DNA of 64,000 nucleotides from Pseudolysinimonas sp051954455 (GTDB lineage: Bacteria; Actinomycetota; Actinomycetes; Actinomycetales; Microbacteriaceae), in the NCBI RefSeq assembly GCF_051954455.1, contig NZ_JBQCHS010000012.1, positions 62,001 to 126,000 on the forward strand, given 5' to 3'. Shown piece by piece: positions 43,329 to 50,879 of this stretch. Every line of letters begins with the position of its first letter. Within the stretch, counting starts at the first letter, position 1. The position numbers and the translations under genes were made by a program. The notes below the pieces were generated by a model that saw nothing but the letters and a program-made list of their open reading frames with translations, was not told the DNA's origin and did not search any database.

Positions 43329-43402
43329 CGCCCGCAGGCGCGGATCGAGACTCTCGGCGCGGGCGCTGTCTCGATACGCCGCGTTGCGGCTACTCGACCC
43401 GC
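43316..43402. repeat. Long imperfect inverted repeat spanning two convergent stop codons
   Basis: GCGGGTCGAGTAGC (43316-43329) and GCTACTCGACCCGC (43389-43402) are perfect 14-bp inverted arms; inside them ATCGAGAC (43344-43351) and GTCTCGAT (43368-43375) form a second perfect 8-bp pair. The TCGATACG ... CTACTCGACC layout resembles extragenic palindromes that I recall as frequent in Microbacteriaceae. Each outer arm contains the stop of one flanking gene, and both proteins end in RVE. Confidence 0.75.
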
Positions 43403-44448
43403 AGGGGGAGGGGCCGACCCGCGAGGCTGCGGGCGCGCGCCCCGAGCGTCGCCGCGAGCGTCACGATCGCAGCGGAGGCCGAGTCGTGCGGGTGGGCGAG
43501 CACCGCGGGGGAGCCCGCGTCGCCGTCCTCGCGGAGCGGCCCGCTCAGCGGGATCGTGGCGAGCATCGGCACATCGAGGCGGGCCGCGAGCGCGTCGCCC
43601 CCGCCCGATCCGAAGACCCCGCCCGACATGTTCTCGACCACGCCGATCACGGTCTGGCCGGTCTGCCGGGCGACCAGGCCGGAGCGCTCCGCCACGTCTG
43701 CCGCCGCGGGCTGCGGGGTCGTCACGACGACGACCTCGGCCTGCGGCAGCAGCTGGCCGAGCGAGATGGCGATGTCGCCGGTGCCGGGCGGCAGGTCGAG
43801 CAGCAGCACGTCGAGGTCGCCGAACCACACGTCGGTCAGGAACTGCTGCAGCGTGCGGTGCAGGAGCGGGCCCCGCCACGACACCGCGGTCGCCGGTTCG
43901 ACGAACATCCCGATCGAGATGACCTTCACGCCGTGGGCGACGGGCGGGAGGATCATGTCGTCGACCCGGGTGGGCTTCGCGCCCTCGACCCCGAGGATCC
44001 CGGGGATCGAGAAGCCGAAGACGTCGGCGTCCACGAGTCCCACCCGCAGCCCCGACGCGGCCAGGGCGACTGCCAGGTTCGCGGTCAGCGTCGACTTGCC
44101 GACTCCGCCCTTGCCGCTCGTGATCGCATAGACGCGGGTGAGCGAGTCGGGGCCGAACTGCTGCGCGCGGGTGCCGCGCAGACGCGCGACGAGCGCCTCC
44201 CGCTCCGAGGGCGTCATGACGCCGACCTCGAGGTCGACGGACGCGACACCCGGAACGGCCGTGGCGGCCTCACGCACGTCGCGCTCGATCCGGTCGGCGG
44301 CCGGGCAGCCGACGATCGTCAGCCGCAGGTCGATGCGCGCGACGTCGCCGTCGACGACCGCCGAGCGCACCATGTCGAGCTCGGTGATCGGGCGCCGGAT
44401 CTCCGGATCCTGCACCCGGCCGAGCGCCGCCCACAGCGCGTCAGGCAT
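43390..44448 (-). CDS. mrp: Mrp/NBP35 family iron-sulfur carrier ATPase
   Basis: A 352-residue ApbC/Mrp-type P-loop ATPase. An N-terminal MIP18-like domain (residues 1-90, with LRLTIVGCPAAD) precedes the deviant Walker A GKGGVGKS (near residue 112) and the DLPPGTGD and GGGDALA landmarks. Family members carry or insert iron-sulfur clusters. The CxxC cluster-binding pair usual in the VENMS ... FGSGGG loop is absent, and the loop is short. The gene is last in an operon with the MgtE-like and DUF1003 genes, 12 bases after the latter. Its stop lies in an inverted repeat. Confidence 0.88.
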   Translation of the reverse strand: MPDALWAALGRVQDPEIRRPITELDMVRSAVVDGDVARIDLRLTIVGCPAADRIERDVREAATAVPGVASVDLEVGVMTPSEREALVARLRGTRAQQFGPDSLTRVYAITSGKGGVGKSTLTANLAVALAASGLRVGLVDADVFGFSIPGILGVEGAKPTRVDDMILPPVAHGVKVISIGMFVEPATAVSWRGPLLHRTLQQFLTDVWFGDLDVLLLDLPPGTGDIAISLGQLLPQAEVVVVTTPQPAAADVAERSGLVARQTGQTVIGVVENMSGGVFGSGGGDALAARLDVPMLATIPLSGPLREDGDAGSPAVLAHPHDSASAAIVTLAATLGARARSLAGRPLPLRVE

Positions 44449-44460
44449 CGCGCGCCTCCG

Positions 44461-44973
44461 TCACGACCGCGCCTTGGTCGCCGGCGCCTCCGGCTCCTTC
44501 TCGAGCTCCTCGAGGAGCGCCCGCAGCTCGGCCCGGATGAAGTCCTTCGTCGCCATGTCCTGCATCGCGAGCCGCAGCGCCACGACCTCGCGGGCGAGGT
44601 ACTCGGTGTCGGCGAGGTTGCGCTCGGCGCGCTGGCGGTCCTGCTCGATCTGCACGCGGTCGCGGTCGTCCTGCCGGTTCTGGGCCAGCAGGATCAGGGG
44701 CGCCGCGTACGACGCCTGCAGCGACAGGATCAGCGTCATGAGCGTGAAGTTCGTCGCCGCCGGGTCGAACTGCCAGGCGCGGGGCGCGAGGACGTTCCAG
44801 GTGAGCCACACGGCGACGATCACCGTCAGGCCGATGAGGAACCCGCCGGTGCCCATCGCCCGGGCGAAGGCCTCCGAGAACCGGCCGACACGATCCGTCC
44901 CGCTCGAGCGGAACGGCACGATCGGGGAGCGCAGCCCCTTCGGGGCGTCGAAGTCGCTAGCGGCGCGTGCCAT
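44461..44973 (-). CDS. DUF1003 membrane protein
   Basis: A 170-residue protein of the DUF1003 family. Two transmembrane helices (about residues 41-60 and 75-95) with the motif TNFTLMTLILSLQASYAAPLILLAQNRQ are followed by a long charged coiled region (DRDRVQIEQDRQRAERNLADTEYLAREVVALR). Function is unknown; the family often sits next to magnesium-transport-like proteins. It overlaps the end of the MgtE-like gene by 17 bases and is followed by mrp after 12 bases, so the three genes are one transcript. Confidence 0.88.
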   Translation of the reverse strand: MARAASDFDAPKGLRSPIVPFRSSGTDRVGRFSEAFARAMGTGGFLIGLTVIVAVWLTWNVLAPRAWQFDPAATNFTLMTLILSLQASYAAPLILLAQNRQDDRDRVQIEQDRQRAERNLADTEYLAREVVALRLAMQDMATKDFIRAELRALLEELEKEPEAPATKARS

Positions 44974-46258
44974 ACGACGTCCTCCTTCGGGTCGGGATCG
45001 CTGCGGTCGAGGTGCTCACGGGTTCTCGGTGACTGTCGGTACTTCGCCAGTCGTCGGGGAGGAGGTAGTCGAGGACGTCGTCAATGGTCACCACCCCGAC
45101 GAGGCGGTGGTTCTCGTCCACGACGGGCACGGAGACCAGGTTGTAGGAGGCCAGGATGCGCGACACCTCGGCCGCGCTCGCGTCGGCCCTGACGGGCTCG
45201 AGGCTCGTGTCGAGGAGGGTGCCGAGGCGCTCGTTCGGCGGGTAGCGGAGCATCCGCTGGAAGTGCACCATCCCGAGGAACCGGCCGGTCGGCGGCTCGT
45301 ACGGCGGCAGGGTGACGCAGACGGCGGCACCCAGCGCCGGCGCGAGCTCGTGGCGGCGGATGAGCGCGAGCCCCTCCGCGACGGTGGCGTCGCCGGAGAC
45401 GATGATCGGCTCCGTCGTCATCAGGCCGCCCGCGGTGTCGGGCGCGTAGGCCAGGAGGAACCGCACGTCCTCGGCCTCCTCGGGCTCCATGAGGTCCAGC
45501 AGGGCCTCGCCCTGCTTCTCCGGGAGCTGGGCGATGAGGTCGGCCGCGTCGTCGGGCTGCATCGCGTCGAGGACGTCGGCAGCGCGCTCCTCGGGGAGCT
45601 TGCCGATGATCTCGATCTGGGCGTCCTCGTCCATCTCCTCGAGCGCGTCGGCGAGGCGCGCGTCGGGGAGCTCGGCGGCGACCTCCGCACGGCGCTGCTC
45701 CGGCAGCTCGAGGAGGGTGGAGGCCAGGTCCGCGGGCAGGAGGTCGGAGTAGGTGGCGATCAGCTGCTCCGCCGACTGCGGTTCGCCCTTCTCCGTCTTC
45801 TCGCGGACCTTGTCCCAGCCCGCGAACACGGTCGACCCCTTGCCGAACGCGCCTGTCTTCGGGCGGCGGAGGAACAGGTCGGTGATCTCCCACTCGCCGG
45901 GGGCGTTCTCCTCGATCGCGACGTCCTCGATCGTGGCCTCGCCGGATCCGTCGCGCATGACCATGCGCCGGCCGAGCAGCTCGGCGATCACGCGCACCTC
46001 GCCCCCGCGCTGGACGAACCGGCGGAGGTTGATCAGCCCGGTCGTGATGACCTGACCGGCGCCGATGGAGGTGACCCGTCCGATGCTCACGAACACGGTC
46101 CGCTTGCCCGGGATCTCGACGATGAGCCCCACGACCGTGGGCGACTTTCCGCGGCGGTAGACGACGAGCACGTCGCGCACGCGACCCACCCGGTCGCCGG
46201 CGGGGTCGAAGACGTTGCAGCCGGCCAACCGGGCGACGAAGACCCTGGTGGCGCTCAC
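44957..46258 (-). CDS. MgtE N-terminal/CBS-domain protein lacking the channel domain
   Basis: A 433-residue cytoplasmic protein. A PRC-barrel-like N-terminus (RLAGCNVFDPAGDRVGRVRDVLVVYR, residues 8-33 and a second copy) is followed by the superhelical MgtE N domain (DLLPADLASTLLELPEQRRAEVAAELPD) and a CBS pair (GGLMTTEPIIVSGDATVAEGL; YNLVSVPVVDENHRLVGVVTIDDVLDYLLPDDW). The transmembrane magnesium channel of true MgtE is missing, so it is probably a magnesium or nucleotide sensor. GTG 46258 follows TAGGGT (46265-46270, minus strand) by 6 bases, which decides the start over the TTG at 46264. Confidence 0.87.
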   Translation of the reverse strand: MSATRVFVARLAGCNVFDPAGDRVGRVRDVLVVYRRGKSPTVVGLIVEIPGKRTVFVSIGRVTSIGAGQVITTGLINLRRFVQRGGEVRVIAELLGRRMVMRDGSGEATIEDVAIEENAPGEWEITDLFLRRPKTGAFGKGSTVFAGWDKVREKTEKGEPQSAEQLIATYSDLLPADLASTLLELPEQRRAEVAAELPDARLADALEEMDEDAQIEIIGKLPEERAADVLDAMQPDDAADLIAQLPEKQGEALLDLMEPEEAEDVRFLLAYAPDTAGGLMTTEPIIVSGDATVAEGLALIRRHELAPALGAAVCVTLPPYEPPTGRFLGMVHFQRMLRYPPNERLGTLLDTSLEPVRADASAAEVSRILASYNLVSVPVVDENHRLVGVVTIDDVLDYLLPDDWRSTDSHREPVSTSTAAIPTRRRTSYGTRR

Positions 46259-46322
46259 GCTCAAACCCTACTCGGGACCTTTGCACGGGACCTTCGCGAC
46301 CTGGGCATGGGATGATGCGCGC

Positions 46323-46811
46323 ATGACCGATCCCCTCGCCCGTGCCGCCGACCTGCAGCGGGTGCCGCGCGGCGACGTCCTCGGCACCTACGACACCTAC
46401 CAGGAGGCGCAGTCCGTCGTGGACCGCCTCGCGAAGGCCGACTTCGCGGTCGCCAACGTCTCGATCGTCGGCAACGACCTGAAGACCGTCGAGCGCGTGA
46501 CCCGCAAGCTCTCGTGGAACCGCGCCGCCCTCGAGGGCGCCGTCTCCGGCGCGTGGTTCGGCCTGTTCGTCGGGCTGCTGTTCTCGCTCTTCGAGCCGCG
46601 CACGGGATTCAACTTCGCGCTGCTGCTCGCCGCGGTGCTCATCGGTGCGGCCGCGGGCCTCCTGTTCCGGCTCGCCTCCTACGCGGTCGCGCGACGCAGC
46701 CGCGACTTCGACTCGACCCGGCAGATGCTGGCGTCGAACTATCAGGTGCTCGTGACGGACGGGCAGCTCGCAGCGGCGCAGGACGCGCTCGCGCGACCCG
46801 TGCAGGAGTAG
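46323..46811 (+). CDS. General stress protein-like membrane protein (YflT domain)
   Basis: A 162-residue protein. The N-terminal 60 residues have the general-stress 17M pattern (VLGTYDTYQEAQSVVDRLAKADFAVANVSIVGNDL), then two transmembrane helices (about residues 78-95 and 100-122), and a C-terminal ferredoxin-like segment (YQVLVTDGQLAAAQDAL). Such proteins rise under stress in Bacillus but have no known activity. The ATG is 7 bases after GATGAT, a weak form of the leaderless hexamer. It is divergent from the MgtE-like gene. Confidence 0.75.
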   Translation: MTDPLARAADLQRVPRGDVLGTYDTYQEAQSVVDRLAKADFAVANVSIVGNDLKTVERVTRKLSWNRAALEGAVSGAWFGLFVGLLFSLFEPRTGFNFALLLAAVLIGAAAGLLFRLASYAVARRSRDFDSTRQMLASNYQVLVTDGQLAAAQDALARPVQE

Positions 46812-46829
46812 CGGGACGGCGACCAGGGG

Positions 46830-48311
46830 TCAGCTCCCGGCCAGCCACGCCTCCACGTCGTCGGCCGTGCGCGGAATCGCGATCGACAGGTTCTCGGCGC
46901 CGTCCTCGGTGACGAGGATGTCGTCCTCGATGCGCACGCCGATGCCGCGGAACTCCTCCGGCACGGTCAGGTCGTCCGGCTGGAAGTACAGGCCGGGCTC
47001 GATCGTGAAGACCATGCCGGGCTCCAGGACGCCGTCGAGGTAGAGGTCGCGGCGGGCCGCGGCGCAGTCGTGCACGTCGATGCCGAGGTGGTGCGAGGTC
47101 CCGTGGACCATGTAGCGGCGGTGGTACTGCGCGCCCTCCTGCAGCGACTCCTCGGCGCTCACCGGCAGGAAGCCCCACTCGGCGGTGCGGGCGGCGATGA
47201 CCTGCATGGCCGTCGCGTGGATCTCGCGGAACCGGATGCCGGGCCGCACGATCGCGAACGCCGCGTCGGCCGCCTCCCGCACCGCCTCGTAGACGCGGCG
47301 CTGCACCTCGGTGAAGCGGCCGTTCACGGGGAGCGTGCGGGTGATGTCGGCCGTGTACAGGCTGTCGAGCTCGACGCCCGCGTCGACGAGGATCAGGTCG
47401 CCGTCGCGGACCGGGCCGTCGTTGCGGATCCAGTGCAGGATGCAGGCGTGCGGCCCGCTCGCGGCGATCGTCTCGTAGCCGACGGTGTTGCCGTCCATGC
47501 GGGCGCGGCGGTTGAAGGTGCCCTCCACGACGCGCTCGCCCCGCTCGTGCGTCCGGGCGGCGTCCCGGTCGGCGACGATGTCGTCGAAGCCGCGCTTCGT
47601 CGCCGCGACGGCGGCGCGCATCTGGGCGATCTCGTAGGCGTCCTTGACGAGGCGCAGCTCGCTGAGGTCGCGGGCGAGCTGGAGGTCGGGGTCCGCGTCG
47701 ACGTCCGCGTCGGCCGCCGCGGGATCGGCGTCGAGCAGGCGGCGACCGTCGATGCGGTCGGTGAGCTCGCGGTCGGCGTCGCGCACGATCCGGGTGGCGG
47801 CGTCGGCCGCGTCGAGTATGGCGTCCAGCTCTCCGAGGGGGCGGGTCGCGACACCGAGGTCGGCGGCGACGTGGGCGAGGGAGGGGCGCGGTCCCGTCCA
47901 GAACTCGCCGATCGCGGCGTTGGCGTAGAACTCGTCGGAGTCGCGGCCGGCGGTGGGGAGGAAGTAGAGGGTCGCGTCGTGGCCGTCGGCGGTCGGCTCC
48001 AGCACGAGGACGCTGCCCGGCACCGCGTCGGAGCCCCACCCGGTCAGGTGCGAGAACGCCGAGTGCGCCCGGTAGACGTAGTCGGTGTCATTGGAGCGGA
48101 CCTTCGCCGGGCCGGCGGGCACGACGAGGCGCTCGCCGGGGTGGAGCGCAGAGATCCGGGCGCGGCGGGCGGCGGCGAAGGGCGCGACCTCGCGCGGGGC
48201 GGGCACCGACTCGGGCCGGTCGGCCCAGCCGCCCGAGATGAAGTCGCGGAACGTGTCGGAGACCGGGGTCGTCGAGCGGTTCGAGGTGGCGTCGGAGGTC
48301 GTGTCTGCCAT
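46830..48311 (-). CDS. pepP: Xaa-Pro aminopeptidase P
   Basis: A 493-residue M24B peptidase that removes an N-terminal residue before proline. The pita-bread domain shows metal ligands in LVDAGVELDSLYTADITRTLPV (two aspartates), HHLGIDVHD (histidine), TIEPGLYF and GIGVRIEDDILV (glutamates). The N-terminal creatinase-like domain is complete. The ATG shares one base with the stop of the upstream regulator (TGATG) and is also preceded at 6 bases by CAGAAT, so it may have its own leaderless promoter inside the regulator gene. Confidence 0.93.
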   Translation of the reverse strand: MADTTSDATSNRSTTPVSDTFRDFISGGWADRPESVPAPREVAPFAAARRARISALHPGERLVVPAGPAKVRSNDTDYVYRAHSAFSHLTGWGSDAVPGSVLVLEPTADGHDATLYFLPTAGRDSDEFYANAAIGEFWTGPRPSLAHVAADLGVATRPLGELDAILDAADAATRIVRDADRELTDRIDGRRLLDADPAAADADVDADPDLQLARDLSELRLVKDAYEIAQMRAAVAATKRGFDDIVADRDAARTHERGERVVEGTFNRRARMDGNTVGYETIAASGPHACILHWIRNDGPVRDGDLILVDAGVELDSLYTADITRTLPVNGRFTEVQRRVYEAVREAADAAFAIVRPGIRFREIHATAMQVIAARTAEWGFLPVSAEESLQEGAQYHRRYMVHGTSHHLGIDVHDCAAARRDLYLDGVLEPGMVFTIEPGLYFQPDDLTVPEEFRGIGVRIEDDILVTEDGAENLSIAIPRTADDVEAWLAGS

Positions 48312-49147
48312 CACACGATTCTGGCACCGTCGGCCGTGGAGGAGCCGAGGAGCGCGAGCCGCTCGGCGCTCGGGCTCCCGGGCTCGGGGTAGTAGACCAC
48401 GAGCAGGACGCCGTCGACCGGGAGCTTGTCGCGGTGCAGCAGCAGCACGCCGACCACGGGATGGTTCAGCCGCGCCTCGCCGCCCTCCAGCACCCGGACG
48501 TCCTGCCGCGCCCACAGCTCGCGGAAGCGCCCGCTGGCCACCGCCAGCTCGCCGACGAGCTCGACCGTGCGCGGGTCGTCGATGTCGTCGCCGACCGTGC
48601 CGCGGAAAGCCGCCACGAACGCGGCGGTGGCGGACTCCCAGTCCTGATGGAAGGCGCGCTCCTCGGGGTCGAGCAGCAGCGACCGGAGCCGGTTCTCGCC
48701 CGGTCGCAGCCGCGGCGAGAGGGCGGTCGCCCAGCGGTTCGCGGCCAGCACGTCGAACGCCCGCCCCTCGACGAACGCGGGGAGCCCGATCGTCGCGAGC
48801 AGGGCGTGCAGGCGCGGCGGCACGTGCTCGGTGCGACGGGGTCGGCGCCGGGGGCGGGCCGGTCCCTTCGCCAGGCCCTGCAGGTAGTCGCGTTCGACGT
48901 CGTCGAGCCCCAGCACCCGCGCGAGCGCGTCGAGCACCTGCGGCGACGGCCGGGTGTCCCGCCCGCGCTCCAGCCGCAGGTAGTAGTCGGCGCTGATGCC
49001 GGCGAGGAGCGCGACCTCCTCACGGCGCAGCCCCGGCACCCGGCGGGTGCCGCCGCCCGGCAGGCCGACGGACTCCGGGGTGACGAGGCCGCGGCGCGCG
49101 CGGAGGTAGGCGCCCAGCCGGCCGCCGGACTCGACTGCATCGCTCAC
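48311..49147 (-). CDS. XRE-family regulator with MmyB-like ligand domain
   Basis: A 278-residue regulator. The N-terminal helix-turn-helix has the actinobacterial LRREEVALLAGISADYYLRLERGRDTRPS signature (about residues 41-69), and the C-terminal PAS-like MmyB domain (FDVLAANRWATALSPRLRPGENRLRSLLLDPEERAFHQDW) probably binds a fatty-acid-like ligand. Such regulators usually control an adjacent SDR gene. Here the SDR lies 9 bases upstream on the same strand. The GTG start follows TAGCGT (49154-49159, minus strand) by 6 bases. Confidence 0.88.
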   Translation of the reverse strand: MSDAVESGGRLGAYLRARRGLVTPESVGLPGGGTRRVPGLRREEVALLAGISADYYLRLERGRDTRPSPQVLDALARVLGLDDVERDYLQGLAKGPARPRRRPRRTEHVPPRLHALLATIGLPAFVEGRAFDVLAANRWATALSPRLRPGENRLRSLLLDPEERAFHQDWESATAAFVAAFRGTVGDDIDDPRTVELVGELAVASGRFRELWARQDVRVLEGGEARLNHPVVGVLLLHRDKLPVDGVLLVVYYPEPGSPSAERLALLGSSTADGARIV

Positions 49148-49156
49148 GCGGGCACG

Positions 49157-49924
49157 CTATCCCTTCGCCCGGCCCGGCAGCATCGCGAGCGCTCCGGAGC
49201 GCTGCCGCACGAGGTCCGCGTAGGTGCCGTCCCGCTCGGCCCAGCGGTGCATGAGCACGCCGTCGACGAGGATCTCGTGCGGCGTCGGCTCCTGCGCGAG
49301 CAGGTCCATCACGTCCGTCGCGAATTCGCCGAGGTCGAGGGCGTGCGGGTTGACGTCGCGCGCCTCCGGCACGGTGGCGACCGCCGGTGGCACGAGCTCC
49401 GCCACCTCGACGCCGGTGCCCTCGAGCTGGGCGCGGAGCGACTCGCTGTAGGCGTGCACGGCGGCCTTCGAGGCGCCGTAGGTCGGCATGAGCGGGAAGG
49501 GGAGGAACCCGATGCCGGAGCTGACGGTGACGACCGTGCCGGCGCCGCGCGCGATGAGGTGCGGGGTGAAGGCGTCGACGACGCGGATCGTGCCGAGGAT
49601 GTTCACCTCGACCGTGGTGCGGGCGATGTCGAAGTGGGCGGGGTCGCGGAGGTCCTCGGTGAGGAGCACGCCCGCCATGGTCACGACGGTGTCGACGTCG
49701 GGATGCTCGGCGAGCACGGCGTCGCGCGCCGCGACGACGGACGCGTCGTCCGCGACGTCGACCGGCACGGTGCCGAAGCCCTCGGCGGTGAGATCCTCCA
49801 GGAGCTCGGCGCGACGGCCTCCGATGATGACGGTGCTGCCGGCGGCGCGGAATCTGCGGGCGAGCTCGAGACCGATCCCGGAGGTGCCGCCGACCATGAC
49901 CACGGTGCGTGAGGTGATGTCCAT
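49157..49924 (-). CDS. Short-chain dehydrogenase/reductase (DltE-like)
   Basis: A 255-residue classical SDR. The cofactor motif is GGTSGIGLELA (near residue 12), the central serine lies in VTVSSGIGF and the catalytic pair in YGASK (near residue 155). It belongs to the DltE-like group of oxidoreductases with unknown substrates. The ATG follows TACCGT (49931-49936, minus strand) by 6 bases. It is upstream of the XRE/MmyB regulator, the expected target-regulator pairing, and is divergent from the zinc-finger nuclease-like gene. Confidence 0.87.
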   Translation of the reverse strand: MDITSRTVVMVGGTSGIGLELARRFRAAGSTVIIGGRRAELLEDLTAEGFGTVPVDVADDASVVAARDAVLAEHPDVDTVVTMAGVLLTEDLRDPAHFDIARTTVEVNILGTIRVVDAFTPHLIARGAGTVVTVSSGIGFLPFPLMPTYGASKAAVHAYSESLRAQLEGTGVEVAELVPPAVATVPEARDVNPHALDLGEFATDVMDLLAQEPTPHEILVDGVLMHRWAERDGTYADLVRQRSGALAMLPGRAKG

Positions 49925-50019
49925 GCCTCGACGGTAGGAGCGCGTCGGGAGACGTCCCGGGGCCCTGTCAGGACCGGGAACCGCAGACCCCGTCGGGGGT
50001 CGGTCGTAGCGTCAGCGGC

Positions 50020-50862
50020 ATGCCGGAGTCGGTGGAGGCGTGGTGGCGGCGGCGGTGCCGCGTCACCGGGTCGGCGCTGCCCTACGCGGTCGGGAGGTAC
50101 CGGCAGGAGTGGGCGCGGTTCCCGGTGCTGCAGCAGCAGTACCACCCGGAGCTCAACGCCGGGGTCGCGCTCAGCCAGATCCCGCCGGTCGCCGAGGTGC
50201 TCGTGCTGTGGCAGTGCGACGTCGGCCACCTGTTCGCCGCGACACCGTCGGAGCAGCGCGCCCGCCCCGGCCGGCAGCGGCGCCGCTCCTCGTGGTGCCC
50301 GGAGTGCGCGGCCGAGGCCGTTCCGCGGGCGCCGCGCCCGGCGGGGTGGCGACCCCCGCCTCCGCCGCCGGTGCCCGCACGGCCCTCGGTGAAGCCGCGC
50401 TGGTGCGAGCTGACGCCCGCGCTGCCGCCGGGCGAGCCGTTCGTCAGCCGCTGCGCGCCCGCCCCGTCGTCGGCGGCCGAGGCGGAGCTGCGCCAGGGCC
50501 TCTCCGCACGCCTGGAGTTCGATCCGACCCCGACGGCGGTGCGTCTCCGTCGCGCGTTCTTCGACCACCTCGAGGCGTGGCCCGACATCCTCCTGCCGGA
50601 GCTGCGGGTCGCGATCGAGTACGACACGACCGGCCGCCACGGCCTCGAGCACGTGGGCCCGCGCGAGGACGCCGACCGGCGCAAGGACCGGCTGCTGCGA
50701 TCGGTCGGGTGGGAGGTCGTGCGGGTGCGGACGGGCCGGCTCCTCCCGATCGGGCCGCACGACGTGGTCGCGGCGGGCGTGTCGAGCCGGCTGTACCCGC
50801 GGATCCTCGACGCGCTCCGCGAGATCCGCGGGTCGCTGTTCGTCGACGCGTACCTGCGCTGA
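50020..50862 (+). CDS. Treble-clef zinc-finger protein with Vsr-like endonuclease domain
   Basis: A 280-residue protein in two parts. Residues 35-95 resemble the DUF4379-type treble clef (QYHPELNAG ... VLWQCDVGHLFAATP ... SSWCPECA) with zinc ligands C-x3-H and C-x2-C. After a proline-rich linker comes a domain (about residues 165-280) with the Vsr/PD-(D/E)XK layout: DILLPELRVAIEYDTTGRHG, then RRKDRLLRSVGWEVVRVRTGRL. It is probably a DNA-binding nuclease, but no target is known. The ATG follows TAGCGT (50007-50012) by 7 bases. It stands alone, with no methylase next to it. Confidence 0.72.
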   Translation: MPESVEAWWRRRCRVTGSALPYAVGRYRQEWARFPVLQQQYHPELNAGVALSQIPPVAEVLVLWQCDVGHLFAATPSEQRARPGRQRRRSSWCPECAAEAVPRAPRPAGWRPPPPPPVPARPSVKPRWCELTPALPPGEPFVSRCAPAPSSAAEAELRQGLSARLEFDPTPTAVRLRRAFFDHLEAWPDILLPELRVAIEYDTTGRHGLEHVGPREDADRRKDRLLRSVGWEVVRVRTGRLLPIGPHDVVAAGVSSRLYPRILDALREIRGSLFVDAYLR

Positions 50863-50879
50863 CGCGGCGCGGACGAGCG

